From Candolleomyces eurysporus (lineage: Eukaryota; Basidiomycota; Agaricomycetes; Agaricales; Psathyrellaceae), in assembly GCA_027579435.1 (NCBI GenBank), contig JANBPK010000865.1:44971-108970 (forward strand): a DNA stretch of 64,000 bases. Direction: 5' to 3'. Position 1 is the first letter of the stretch; every line of letters starts with the position of its first letter. Positions 1-12,000 of the stretch are shown one piece after another. The notes under the pieces are model-generated. The model did no database searches. It saw only the letters and a list, made by a program, of their open reading frames with translations, and was not told where the DNA came from. The position numbers and the translations under genes were made by a program.

Positions 1-817
1 CCTCGCTTCCTTCAGGGACGCACTTGCATACGAACACACGGACGTTTGTTCTCGTCATCGCAACCGCCACCAAAAGTTCCACACCCTGGGCATCGCGGAG
101 GCTTTTTGATTAAGGTCTCCACCTTTGTCAGGCAGCTTCTTTGAAAAAAGAGAATAGGCCGACGGCACGCTACCTCGTGTTCGGGATCGTCGCTCGCTCG
201 CTCGCTACCTCCCGGTTTCTCTCAGCCACTCCTCTCATCCCCTGTCTGGTCCTTTCCATTCCATTCCATTCACTCAGTCACTCATTTCCCGACCTCCTGC
301 TGTGCCCTTGACTTTTGTTAGTCGAGGATTTGGATTTAACTTTGCCTGGTGCGGTACACGGACGTCCACATACACCGCGTGCAAATAATATCAGGCTCCA
401 GCACACACCACTCCACCACCACACTAACACTCGTTCACCGACTGGCCGGTGATTAACCCCCGCTGCGGACCTGCGCACAACACTGCAACAACGCTCTTTA
501 TCCCATTCCCTTCCCCCTGCCCTTGCTTCATACGACACCTCCTACCTACCACACACCGTTCCTCCCCCCTCACTCTCACTCGCTTGTATTCGCACATTCC
601 CTCGGACATTCAATCACTCAGATACCAACGGATTTTATCACATACCCATTTCGGTTTTTTCCCCTAGGACTGCCTACCTCGACGGAAGGACACACACGTC
701 AACACAACACGTATCCAGACGTACATACGTGCCGATAAGACCGACCAAACGCCAAACATACGGATAACACCGATACCTCAGCAATACAGAACGACAGCAA
801 CTTGAGGCTGGTTAGCG
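1..817. other. Pyrimidine-rich upstream region
   Basis: The stretch is rich in C and T, with short runs such as repeated CTCG near 190-210. Reading frames here are low-complexity Pro/Ser/Thr/His strings that carry no recognisable domain. It most likely contains the promoter and 5' untranslated leader of the membrane-protein gene that starts at 818; CT-rich leaders are common upstream of fungal genes. I see no gene here. Confidence 0.5.
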
Positions 818-1730
818 ATGGCCTTCAAATTTGATTTACCGCTTTTGCGAGTGGGGCTTTATGGGGCTCTTGTACGTATACGTCTCTTCTCTATCTTTGG
901 TTTCCTCCCTGCTTCCTTCGTTACCTGCCTATCGTCTTCTTCTTCTTCTTCTCTCTCATACCTTTACCTTCGCTCTTGGAGTCCCAGCTGACGATCGATT
1001 TTTCTGGGGCGATTATGTAGGCACTCTTCTCGTTCCTCCTCTTCGTGATGACATGTGCGAGGTTGAATTATACGTTGACGTTGGACCCGAATGATACGCT
1101 GAATGGTGGGAGGAGGTTTCATGGTGCGTCTTGCTCATCCGCTCTCGATATTAAATCCTGGAAAAGCTGATTGTTTTCGGTAGACCCTGTGGTCGCTGAA
1201 CTGCTGTTTACGACCCTCGTGTCGATGCCCTGGTGTGGGTTCATGTGAGTTCCATCTCCCGTCTCTTCTCCTGCTGAGAACGAAACTATTCGTGAATATG
1301 CACTGACGGTGTATATGAATGCAGGATCTACTCGATAGTAAAGCGCTACGAGAACCGATATGTCTCCAAGTTTCGGGATGAGATTATTGGGTTGTCGGTG
1401 TTGTGGTTGTTTTGGATGGTTGGGACTGCCGTGGCCACTGTGAGTGTCCGAATAGTTTTCCAACATGAGAACGGTCCCTGACGTAGCTATCTCCTCCTTC
1501 GCTCGCTCGTGCTTGATTTCACGCCGCCATAGTCAATGTGGCGCAACATTGGCTGGTGCCAACATGTTAACGCCTGCCGCGTGCTGTCCGCCATGCTCGG
1601 ATTTGCATGGCTAGGCTGGATCGCACTCACCACCCTCCTGGCTATCTGCCTCTTATTCACGATTGCGAACCATGCGTTTACAGAGCCGCTCCATGGGAAG
1701 TGGGATCCTAGGCAGACGATTTATGCTTAG
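818..1730 (+). CDS. MARVEL-like four-helix membrane protein
   Basis: Five exons join in frame: 818-871, 1021-1123, 1184-1244, 1325-1439 and 1533-1730, giving about 176 residues. The product is almost entirely hydrophobic helices. Helix 1 starts in exon 1 (LPLLRVGLYGAL) and runs into ALFSFLLFVMTCARL. A short loop with NYT and NDT sequons follows, then helices in exons 3 and 4 (AELLFTTLVSMPW, GLSVLWLFWMVGTAVAT). The last helix (AWLGWIALTTLLAICLL) ends in a short polar tail. Four segments with an Arg after the first fit the MARVEL-type small membrane proteins common in basidiomycetes, thought to act in membrane apposition or trafficking. Every splice junction is GT-AG and keeps frame. The family call rests on topology and the exon 5 AxxxLGFAWLGW pattern, so membrane topology is surer than the name. 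A related gene lies at 30637-31499. Confidence 0.75.
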
Positions 1731-2269
1731 ACTATCTTTGTCCCTGAGGATCTGGGATTCTCGGGTATATGTTGTTCCACCAGTGTTCGTCCGTTGTGAT
1801 GGATTTTTTGTATTCTAAATATATGCCAGTGTACTGTACTCTATGATGAGCACGACCACTACCCCCACTTGATTTACTTGGCATGATTTGCTGCGTTTCG
1901 CACCGCCTATTGTACGGCATTTTATGGAGCTAGCTGCGTCGGCCGACAATGCAGAGTTCCTTGTCGAGAAAACACGCGGCTGACACGAGCCCTGAAACGA
2001 GGCGGCGTGACGTGACACAATGGCACGCGGCATGTGACGGACCGCGTGTTTGTCGCATGGTGGGGTGCACAAACAAAGGCAAGCGTGCCTCGTCGCTTTG
2101 GTTGGTTGGGACAATCGCGAGGACTGACGACAGGCCATTAACTGCACGCTGTTGTTTCAGGGCTTGCCGACCGTATATCTTTCTTTGACGTTTGACTCTC
2201 TGATCCATTCATTAACAACTTCTCGCCCCTTCCCCTCCCTCCCTTTCACCCGAATTTCTTACGATTACC
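1731..2269. other. Intergenic region
   Basis: This lies between the MARVEL-like gene and the zinc-binding protein gene. It presumably holds the 3' UTR of the first and the promoter of the second; a CT-rich leader (CCCCTTCCCCTCCCTCCC) sits just before the ATG at 2270. Short frames here overlap on both strands without any domain. I see no gene. Confidence 0.5.
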
Positions 2270-4002
2270 ATGGTTTTTGGCTTCTTTTCACGAAAATCCA
2301 CTGTTCCTGCTGCAACTCCGGTACAAGTCGCTGGCTCGACTTCTGCTCAGGACTCCAGTTCGTCCTCGGGTACCACACCCGCTCCGCAAAGCCTAGGGGG
2401 GGGACTTTAAATTTCCACGGGATGGGCTACATACTCCCGCACCTTCCGTCTCCGTATCCCACCAACTTAACGCAGCAGTCGCAACTCCACCTCCTGCTAC
2501 CCCTTCTCCACCTCCCCCCGACCTAACGCCAGAACCACCCAAGAGGGAATTGGTTACAGACCCCAGGGCGCTTTACACCCTTATCTCGTCCGTCCCACCA
2601 CAGACTCTCCACACATACTGCTTGAAGCACCTCAACCCCGCAAACTTCCCCTCTGCTTCACCTTCACCAAAGCGAAGGAAAGGCAAGGGACGCGTGTCGG
2701 TGGGAGAGGAGAAGAAGCCCGAGCCTGCACATAGGCGCTCGCAGTCCATTGGCGGAGGGAAAGGCGGGGAAGACGAGGATGATGCAATCACCCCCGAAAC
2801 CCTTACCCAGCTCACCACGTTCTTCAAATCCCTCGTCCCACCACCCCAACTGCACTGTGTGCGGTGCCACAAGTCGTATTTCGAACTTGATAACACGGAC
2901 ACGAGCTGTCGGGTGCAGCATGACGATGATAGCGCTATCGTCGAGCGTGTTGGGGTGTCCGTCCCTTCAACATCCGCCTCATCCTCGGCAGCGACGTACG
3001 AAACACTTTGGGGGTGCTGCGGGAAGGTCGTGGAAGGCGACGGGGACCAGGGACCTCCAGATGGGTGGTGCTATGAGGGGAGACATACGGTTGACACGAA
3101 GCGTGCTAGGTTCCGCGCGGATTCGAGTTTGCATGATGATAAACTCCAATCTTGTGCGGGGCTTAGGTGTTTTGTGAATTCGTATTCGAGGCCTCCGGTG
3201 TCGCAGTCCACGAATGCGAGCGGGTCTACGAATGCGGGTGCAGTGGCGAGGAAGAGTGCGAGGAAGAGGACGATGAGTAAAGCCGTTCTGGAGGACCAGG
3301 AGATGGGGGACACGGACAAAGATGCGGAGGATGATAGGAAATCGACAGTTTCGGGAACGGGAAGCGTTGCGAAGAGGAGGAGGAAGACTCGGAAGATCGT
3401 TTCGCCCGCCGAAGTCCAGGACGACGACGACGATGACGACCAAGAGAAAGAGAACCAGAAGGAAGATAAGATGGACATAGACCAAGAAGATGAAAGCGTA
3501 CCTGCACCACGATCCCCACCTGCGTCTCCACGGAGAGTACCCAGACCAACAGCTAGAAGCCTCGCCTCAGCTGCTCAAGCGCGTGCACGCTCCAGCTCGA
3601 GGAAACCAAGATCGAAATTGGGCACTTCAGGCGACGGCAACACACTTCCACCCGTACCTGCACCTTCCTCTTCGTTCCCTGACGACGGTCTCGCTACTAC
3701 AGCCCGGGGACGTACCGCAGCCAACACAGCGTATGTAGAGATCAGCCGGGCGTCGAAATCGCGTTCGCCGACTCGACCTGCTGCTGCCACGGGCAAGGTT
3801 AGCGAGCTGAAGAAGAGGTTTAGTGTGGCTTCGTTGAAAGCGCAAGCCCAGGGGCAGGAATCGGATACTGATACTGTTGCTTCCGACTCCAAGTTGACTG
3901 CCAGGCGGTCGGTGAGAGGGAAGAGGAGGGTAACGACGAAGAAGCCCCNTCGAGGAGGTTGTGGATTCGAGTGTGGCAGGGGAGGTTGAGATGAGGGGTT
4001 GA
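2270..4002 (+). CDS. Cys/His-rich putative zinc-binding nuclear protein (frame broken at a G8 run)
   Basis: The preferred start is the ATG at 2270 (MVFGFFSRKSTVPAATP). Frame 1 stops after a run of eight G at about 2396-2403; with seven G it continues into the long downstream frame (KRELVTDPRALYTLISSVPP), so one base is probably spurious. A folded core at about 2800-3180 contains CVRCHK, CRVQH, WGCCGK and WCYEGRHT, spaced like a Cys/His zinc-binding module of the kind seen in REXO1/Rex3-type and CHORD-like proteins. It is followed by a long disordered tail with KRRRKTRK-like basic clusters and an Asp/Glu run, suggesting a nuclear chromatin or RNA-associated role (inference). An N at 3949 blurs the end: one frame stops at 3989, the other reads EEVVDSSVAGEVEMRG and stops at 4002, which looks more natural. 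No specific family member was recognised. Confidence 0.6.
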
Positions 4003-5221
4003 GTATATGTGTATGTTGGATTTCTGACTTTGGATCTTTTTNGTGTTTTAGTATTGTTTCGAGCGTGGTGTTCCTCTGTATCGACTATCTGCCTGTCTTT
4101 TCGACCTTCTCTGTAATTTCTGTATTTGTTCTGCCTGTTTTTATATCTCTCTCTCTGTCTTTCGTCTATCGAATCTGTCACTCTCTTTCCTCTCTTTACT
4201 TATTTCCTTACTGGATCCTCGATCGCGACATAGGACTTATATACATGTCTGCTAGTAGTCGCACATACGTTCCTTGGCTTCGTTTTTTTGTATTTCAATC
4301 CTAATATCTTTCATGCATATCCCAGCATTGCGCTCAAACACGGTCCTTCGGCCAACTTGCGCCGCCCGGCGGCTTCGGCCCGATCTCAATAAGGCTGTAG
4401 TCAAACAACAGCAAACAAATGAAGCGCGTCTCGAATTCGCTCACCTTGCTTTGACCTGAACCGCTCCTGTTCCTTGCCCCGCACTTTCCCCGCTTCATTA
4501 CGCAAAATATCTAGGGCAGTAGAAGTAAGTTGTGAGCATCCAGCTTGATGAAACCCCATGCCAAGGTAGCAGCATGGCCGTCTAAATTGAAAGCAACCGC
4601 GACTCGGAAAAACTGTAAGACGTATGAAGTGGTATGATCAATAGGATACTTACTTGGTGTAGAAGCGCTGAGCCATGTGTGGTATGTTCTCCCAGGCGCT
4701 TGCAATGATGGCCAACATGCTCAATGTTCACTTGTAGCTGCCAGTGGCTCTTTCTCGGAATAACGCCTTGAGTGCCTTGCAGTTCGGCCTGAACGGGAGC
4801 AACGCTATCGCTGTCCCTGCCAGTCAGATGAGCTCATCTAGCATTGCATGCGTCATCCCGTTTTCTCCGTCATTCCATCCAGCTGGCCTGGTCTACCCTG
4901 TTCAGCTTTGGTTCTGTGCCAGAATGGCAATCGCACATCATGAAGAGCTGGTTTGAGCGTGCTGAGGCCTTGTGAAGCGTCTGTGGAGCCGTCGGCGGCC
5001 GTGCTGGACTTCTGCAGCTGCTGCACTTGCATCTTTCGCATGCGTTTATCCGACGCTATGCGTGGCGACCTCACGACCTCAATCGTCTCGCGTCTGAATC
5101 TCTTGTTTGGATTAATTGGCTCACGCCTCGTCCAGCTACAAAAGCCCAAGGGCTAGGAAGGGGGGGAGTACCCACATAGCTCAGTCAGCTGTGGTTTCTT
5201 CTGCGTCTGCACCTGCTTCTT
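4003..5221. other. Intergenic region upstream of the first LPMO gene
   Basis: T-rich sequence at 4003-4320 looks like a 3' UTR. The remainder (4320-5221) has short frames on both strands, for example 4511-4705 and 4853-5149 on the minus strand, none with a recognisable domain. A weak TATA-like TACAAAAG lies near 5140, just upstream of the first AA9 gene. I see no supportable gene. Confidence 0.4.
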
Positions 5222-6557
5222 ATGCCTTCTCTCGTGTCTATCGTCTTTTCTGCGTGCTTGCTCTTCGCGGCTCAGGTTGCTGGACATGGCTATGTCCAGG
5301 AAATAACCTTGGGCTCTACGAAGCATGTGGGCTATCTTCCGTATTCTGACCCGTGAGTGCACTCTGTCATTCCAGTTTTCTCTGTCCGTCGGAGGGCTAA
5401 TAGGCGCAAAATAGGTACTACAGTACTCCGCCTCAGCGCATCGTTCGCAAAATTCCAGGAAATGGTATGTTTGCGCCAAATGTTGCGCCTACAACGCGAC
5501 TTATCTTGAATGGCTCAGGCCCCGTCGAGGACCTTTCTTTGATCGAGTACGTTCAATTTTTCAAAGACAGAACTTTGCTCGCGAGCTCACGAACGTTACA
5601 GTGTTCAATGCAACGGATGGTCCGCAGGCGGCGTTGTCGGTAGCGCCCCCGCTCCTCTCGTCGCGACCGTAGCTGCCGGTGCAACCGTCAAGTTCAACTG
5701 GACCGAGTGGCCGGATAGCCATAAAGGCCCTATTATCACTTATATGGCTCGTGCCCCCTCGGATATCACGAAATGGAACCCTGGAAATAGCGCTGTGTGG
5801 TTCAAGATCGACCACAGTGGTAAGGACGCGAGTGGAAGATGGGCTGCTGCGGAAACCCTGGTTGCTAATAAAGGTATATACACTACGAGGATTCCTCCCA
5901 AGTTGAGGCCTGGTCAATATATTATTCGTCACGAAATGTAAGTGGCAACATTGCTTCAGCTGTTTTACCTCAATATAACACCATCTCTTTTTCGCAGCCT
6001 GGCTTTGCACGGTGGTAGGTTCATCAATCCTCGTTAAGATGACCGAAGCCTATTATTGTTTGTAGCTTGGAGCTACCCCGGTGTTCAAGTTTACCCTTCT
6101 TGTATCCAAGTCCAGGTTACCGGTAGTGGAAACGCGCTCCCGACCTCTTTCGTCTCCTTCCCTGGAGCTTACACCGCGCAGACGCAAGGTTAGTTGTCCC
6201 TCCTGACTATTAGCAGCGTCGTCTCAGATTAACGGACGTTTTGCGTATCTCATCAGGCATTGTGTTCGATGTTTACACCAGTGAGTACTATCCCATCATA
6301 TCATCCCGCTCGGAGTATTCGATGCTAATCCCCGTCTTTTTTCTAGACAATGGGGTAAGTGATGCTACAACTACCGTGCTTCCCCACATTTTGTTGTTAG
6401 AGGAAGATCAGCTGTGGCTAATTGAGACCGTTCCGATAGGCTTATCCGATCCCTGGACCTGCTGTGTGAGTCCCGCTTGCCTCCGGGCCGTTCTTGTTTT
6501 CTTGTTTCTCTGAAACTGAAGTTGTATGGGCTGGATAGGTGGACCGGTGGAAACTGA
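5222..6557 (+). CDS. Lytic polysaccharide monooxygenase, family AA9 (copy 1)
   Basis: Secreted copper enzyme that oxidatively cleaves cellulose or related beta-glucans. Ten exons (5222-5352, 5415-5464, 5519-5546, 5602-5937, 5998-6014, 6066-6188, 6257-6280, 6347-6354, 6440-6465, 6539-6557) encode 253 residues. A 21-residue signal peptide ends in QVAG, and cleavage exposes the N-terminal His (HGYVQEITLG) needed for the histidine brace. The second brace His lies in WPDSHKGP. The ALHGAWSYPGVQVYPSC segment supplies the conserved His, Gln and axial Tyr of AA9. The paired Cys (DVQCNGW and YPSC) and the closing YPIPGPAVW are also family-typical. The protein ends in WTGGN with no CBM1 tail, so it is a single-domain LPMO. 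The gene lies in tandem with a close relative at 7071. Exon 8 is only 8 nt, a microexon also found in the neighbour. Confidence 0.95.
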
Positions 6558-7070
6558 ATGCGTATGTAAACCTCGACATGTACTGTATTCAAGATGCTTG
6601 TTTGTTTTGGTATCAAGTTCGACTCCTTCGATGCACGTTCGCGTTTATTGACAGACGTCCCATAACTCAGTTTGAGCATCTGGGTTGCCCGGCTTGTCTG
6701 CGCGGCTCCCGCAGCTGCGAAACCCTTTGAATATGTATCGCTTCGTGGAAGAAAGGCTGACACCATTCTGAGGCTTTAGTGAAGTCACTTGGTACTAGCA
6801 AGAAGGCGAGAGAAGCAAGGATTCGCCTGACATTTATCCGACTATGTCCGTTCGTGATTCTTCTGTGCCAGCCCGTTCTCATTCACTCTGGGATGCTTGG
6901 CTGATACCATGCGTTGTTTTATTTCACAGTCCATCTTTTTGCTTCGGTATATAAAGTTGACCTGCCGTTCCGCGTTTCTTCATCGGAAAAAATTCTTTTC
7001 CTTTCCTCCTCTTGCGCCTCTCTCAACCCCTCTGTGCTTTTATCTCTATCGTCTGCGTCGAGATACAGAC
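6558..7070. other. Intergenic promoter region between the two LPMO genes
   Basis: This 0.5 kb spacer holds the 3' end of copy 1 and the promoter of copy 2. A clear TATA box is present at 6948-6955, followed by a CT-rich leader. No other gene is seen. Confidence 0.6.
6948..6955 (+). promoter_or_regulatory. TATA box of second LPMO gene
   Basis: TATATAAA lies 116 bases before the ATG at 7071 and is followed by a pyrimidine-rich stretch, the usual arrangement for a strongly regulated fungal gene. The functional role is inferred from position. Confidence 0.6.
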
Positions 7071-8500
7071 ATGATATCCTTCAAAGCGATCCTCATATTC
7101 ACCGCGTTGGCGCTGTCGCGTCAGGTAGCAGCGCACGGGTATGTGCAGGAGCTTACCTTGGGGTCGACGGTGCATACTGGCTATTTGCCGTTCTATGATC
7201 CGTGAGTTGCACGCTTCTTTTCTGAGGCTACCTTCCGTCATTCAACCCCAAGCTTCAATTTCTGACGTGCCTGTCTCCTTTCAAGGTACCACATCCCTAC
7301 GCCTCAGCGCATTGTTAGGAAAGTTCCAGGAAACTGTGAGCTCGAACTTCTATGACGGCGGCGTCCTTTCGCCATCTGGGCGACGTCGTACTTACCCAAA
7401 GCAACTTAGATCCTATTGAGGACCTCACGCTCTTCGAGTACGATACATTCTGGCTTGTCTTTCCGCCGCCGACACACTGATATCGATGGTGGTTTTTTTT
7501 NATCCGTACAGCCTTCAATGCAATGGGTGGACTGCGGACGGCCAGCCCGGTAGCGCCCCAGCGCCTCTCGTCGGAACTATTGCTGCAGGCGACGTCGTCA
7601 AATTCAACTGGACTGATTGGCCGGATAGCCATCGAGGTCCTGTTTTGAACTATCTTGCCAGAGTACCTGATGGTGTGGATATTAGGCAGTGGACCCCCGA
7701 TAAAGAGTGCGCAGCCGTCCCCCACGTTGTCCTTTCCGTGCAAGGTTGTGATATTTTTGGTTTTTATAGCGCCGCAATATGGTTCAAGATTGACCATGCA
7801 GGCAAGTATGAGGATGGAACGTGGGCTGCGGATATGTTTGTCCCGCCCAATAATAAGCTGTATAGTCTGAGGATTCCACCCAAGTTGAAGCCTGGACAGT
7901 ATCTTATTCGGCATGAAATGTGCGTTGACATTCTATTCTCGTTCTTTGCGGCTGGTTGTCTGATGTCTTTGATGTAGTCTTGCGTTGCATGGAGGTGGGT
8001 TACTGACTCCAGATGGTAGTACGAGTGATCTAATTTCTATTCAATAGCATTCGACTTCCCTGGAATCCAAGCCTACCCAGTCTGCGTTCAAGTTGAGATA
8101 ACGGGCAACGGGACAGCGTTCCCCACTTCCTTCGTATCATTCCCTGGAGCTTATACCCCTGAGACACCCGGTACGTGCAATTCTTTGTGGTAGCGCTTCT
8201 TCCAGAGTGAAATTGACGGTGTACTTGCGAACTGTCGCTGCAGGTGTCGTTTTCAATATCTACAATACTTGGGGTGAGTTGTGCCAAGCTTTATATGTTG
8301 AGTGTACCTCGATGCTGATTCTAAATTTATTTCAGGTAACCCCGTAAGTGCTAGTTCAATATCCCAGGTAATGGGGCCCTGACGCTTGCTTTCTTCAGCC
8401 CTATCCTATCCCAGGACCCGAAGTGTACGTTTTTCCTTGGCTTATACAAGGAATCGTTGAGCTTGACTATGATTCTTCTAGTTGGACGGGCGGAAACTGA
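7071..8500 (+). CDS. Lytic polysaccharide monooxygenase, family AA9 (copy 2)
   Basis: Secreted copper monooxygenase acting on plant cell-wall polysaccharide. Eleven exons (7071-7201, 7286-7335, 7410-7437, 7512-7706, 7770-7919, 7978-7994, 8048-8170, 8244-8273, 8336-8343, 8399-8424, 8482-8500) encode 258 residues. The 21-residue signal peptide ends in QVAA, leaving mature His-1 (HGYVQELTLG). The second brace His is in WPDSHRGP, and LHGAFDFPGIQAYPVC carries the conserved His, Gln and Tyr. Exon sizes match copy 1 almost exactly (131, 50, 28, 17, 123, 8, 26, 19 nt), except that the large central exon is split by an extra intron at 7707-7769. This shows tandem duplication of one ancestral gene. Both end in WTGGN without a CBM1. 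The N at 7501 lies in an intron. Confidence 0.95.
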
Positions 8501-9074
8501 GTACCCTCCAGTGAGGTCTCCAGCTGCTACTAGGTATAGTCTGCCGTTATATATATCTTTCCTGTGGATCCAATGTAGAAACTTCACAATCAGAAATCCA
8601 AGTGCATGTGGCGATGCGGCGTTGGGGTCAGGCCCTCCTATGTCTCCCTTGGCTTCTGGAAAATGTGAGTTTGTATACGAGCCATGCGGAAAACCCAATC
8701 TGAGGATCTTCGCTTTGAATTCGCTTATCACCTCTTCACATACGCACCTGGACCTCCTCCAGATTGTTGATAAGAGAGTTGCTCCAGGCTCCGGTAGGTC
8801 TGTGGCTGGAATTCCGAATCCATTGCAGCGGCCTTNAGGGGGGTGAACGGTCCCCTAAGTTGTTCCTTTCGCGAGCATTCGGAATGGAGGGGCCCTGACA
8901 TAAAAGGCGCTCAAAGAGATCATCTCGGATTCAATAAGTAATGTTCGAGGCTTCATTCGTTGAATTGAACATTTCAACAGTAAAAGGAAATCGTGTGATG
9001 CGGTCAATACATAAGCCGGGAAGAAACTGGCTTCCGGCGACGACGCCTCGTGCTTGCTTTGCTCTGTGCTCGCG
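8501..9074. other. Intergenic region
   Basis: Sequence between the second LPMO gene and the ABC transporter gene, with an N at 8836. Frames on both strands are short and featureless. It probably contains the LPMO 3' UTR and the transporter promoter. Confidence 0.5.
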
Positions 9075-12000
9075 ATGAGCATGAACTCCGGTCACCATTC
9101 GTGGTGCCCTCATGCGACAAGCGCTATAGACTTTTCAGATTCCTGCATCCGAGATGCATGGTCCTCACTCACTCCAGCTGCTATCGTATCTCTTTTCATC
9201 CTCGTTTCCCTGCTCCGACGAATTCTCGCAAACCACCAGGTCGTACCAGAGAGCGTGAAGCGGCCATTTCGACCATTCCTGACAGTTGAGGAGGCGGAGG
9301 CGCTGGAAGGGGACGAAGAAGACTTCAAACCATCGACAGAAACGAAACCGACATGGAGGACGGTGCTGTTTACCGTCGTGGGGCTGTTGCAGACCCTGGT
9401 CTGGCTCGGCCTTGCGTCGTTCCACTTCTACACGGATTCACCGAAAAAATACATCCTCGGAGGCCTATTCCCACTTCTCGTCGCCTGCTCGTGGCTCTAC
9501 ACGTCGCTCCGACCGGTCGTGCGACCCAGTTTGACACCCCAGTACGACGTCTTGGCCGTTTACGTTGCCTTGTTGTGCGGGTGTGTGTTGAAGCTGGGAG
9601 GAGCGCTGTACCACAGCCGTTGGGTCCCTTTGGACTGGATTGCAGCATGGCTCAACGCTCTTGGTCTGGTTGTTGTGCTTTCAGCTATTCTGTCGATGCC
9701 GTTGAACGTTCCGAGTCGGAGGGTGGACAAGGAAGAGATTGTGAGTTCTTACTCCTCTCGCGATGTCTGTTTGCTGACTATGTCTCAGGGCAAGAGCCTC
9801 TCTCCTGAAGATTACACTACAGTCTTCGGATGGGTTACGTTCAGCTGGGTCTACCCCCTAATTCGACGGGGACGGTATTCGACGCTCAACGAGGACGATG
9901 TCTGGAATCTCAGCGTTACACTCCGAAGCAAGCCCACTTTCGCGAAATTCGACGAACTGAAGTCCGTGTTCAACTATCTATCCCTTACATTGCTCTTACA
10001 GTCTACACAGACAACCGTCGCTTTTGAAGCAGCTCTGGCTCGCCAACTCACAAGACCTCATGTAAGTGCGTCATTATTCTTGCCTTTGCTGCCTCTGACA
10101 CCCTTCTAGCCTAGACTTTGCCCTTACATTCGTCAGCGTGCTCTTCCAATACTCAGGCCCTGTCTTCCTCAAGTGTGTATCGCATCCTATTCCATCTGGT
10201 TCTCGCCGCTCACCCACGTGAATCCAGATTGATTCTCGACTCCATCACCGAACGCGAGTCCACCCACAGCTTGGACACCCTCCCGCCATCGCGCACCAAA
10301 GCCTACATCTATGCCGTCCTCATGTTCGTCTTCACGCTCTGCAAAGCCGAAGCCGACGTGCAGCATCTGTGGTTTGGAAGACGTGCAGCGACGAGGATCC
10401 GATCGGAGCTTATGGCCGCGATTTACGACAAAGCGTTGAAGAGGAAAGATCTGGCCGGTGTCGTGCAAAACCATTCGCCTTCCGATGCTGACGGTGCTGA
10501 GGGCGGCAAGAAGCCTCAGCCCGAGCGTGCTAAAGGTATTCGTCTTTGCTTTCGTTCGCCCCGCGTGCTCTAACTTTCACTTCTCACGCAGCCAAGAAGT
10601 CGAAGAAGTCCAAATCGAAGTGGAGGAAACGCCTGAGGCTCTCGAGGTCACAGAAGAAGAAAGCCGCTGCCGCTGCAAAGGAGAAGTCCGATGAGCCGAA
10701 GGCTGGTGCTGATATTGGGAAAATTGTCAACTTGATGGCTGGGGATGCGAACAGGGTGTGTAGTCTTCTCAAGCGTGCTGATTCCCTGCTGATTCCTCTC
10801 CCGCAATACAGATCTCGCAAACCATCTCGGGATCGTATTTCCTGTATTCGGGTCGGTCCTTCCACTCGGGTGAATCAATTGTCGAGTACTCATTCAACCC
10901 ATAGCCCCTCTCGAGATTGCCATCGCTGGGTTCTTGCTCTACCAGTGCGTGTTGGCTGTCTTCCTTCGTGTGCCGACATGATGTCTTATGATACGCGAAC
11001 AGGTTACTCGGTCTAAGCGCATTCGCGGGCTTCTTCGTGCTCGTCTTGGGATGGCCTTTGAACAGTGCACTCTCCCGAAGGAGTATAAGGATCCAAAAAG
11101 GCGTTTTGGGCGCAAGGGACAAACGGATGGGCGTGTTGAACGAGTTAATAGGAGCTGTACGTGCCTTCCCCTCTTCTTTCGGCATTGATTCAGTCGCCTC
11201 ATCTATTGTTCGTCGTTTCGCGCTCTTCAGGTCAAATTCATCAAGTTCTTTGCATGGGAAGACCGGTGGATCCAGAGGGCGTTGGATTCGAGGGAGGAGG
11301 AGATGAAGTGGATGGTTAAGGGTATGGCCGTACTCCGTTTTTCGCACTGACGGTCCGCTCACCTCTCGCTTTTGCAGCCCGAATCAATTCGGTCATGTTC
11401 AGCCTTCTCTGGACTCTGGCACCCATCCTTGTCTCTATCCTTTCGTTCTTTGTCTACGTGTGGAGGGGTAACGAGTTGTCAGTCAGTACAGCGTTCACGG
11501 TGAGTCCCAAAATTATTTGAGTTTCGAAGATTCCGAGACTGACGTCATGCTTTACAGAGTATCGCGCTCTTCAATATGATCCGGTAAGAGCCCCCCACCG
11601 GAGCCGGTCCATCGAGAAACTTTCCTCATATGACCTGTATTGCAGAACACCGTTAAACATTATCCCAACTTGGATTATCCAGCTTCTTCAGGTATATATC
11701 GCTCCTTCCATCTTACCCTCAATTGAAAGTTTTGCTGAAACAAATTAAATCTTTAGGCCGGAGTTGCGTTGAAACGAATAGCCGTGTACTTGGATGAAGA
11801 TGAAGTGGATGAGCAAGTTTCGTCACTTAAGCGAGATCTCCACCAGGACGCCGAAGACGGGCAAGGAAGTGTGGGCTTGGGTTTGCAGAACGCAAATTTG
11901 AAATGGAATGAGGTCATCCCCGAGGATTCTCATCAACAGCAGCAAGCGTCTGAAGGTGAAGATGGCGAAGGAGAAGACGAAAGTGCGGTTACCTCGCCTA

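Noticed and set aside
278..738. Several overlapping frames on both strands in the first 800 bases
   Set aside because: They arise from pyrimidine-rich sequence, overlap on both strands and have no domain or splice logic.
4511..5149. Possible minus-strand two-exon gene (MLAIIASAWENIPHMAQRFY; RREPINPNKRFRRETIEVV)
   Set aside because: A GT-AG pair can be drawn, but the joined product is about 30 residues, has no recognisable domain and does not link to the upstream frame.
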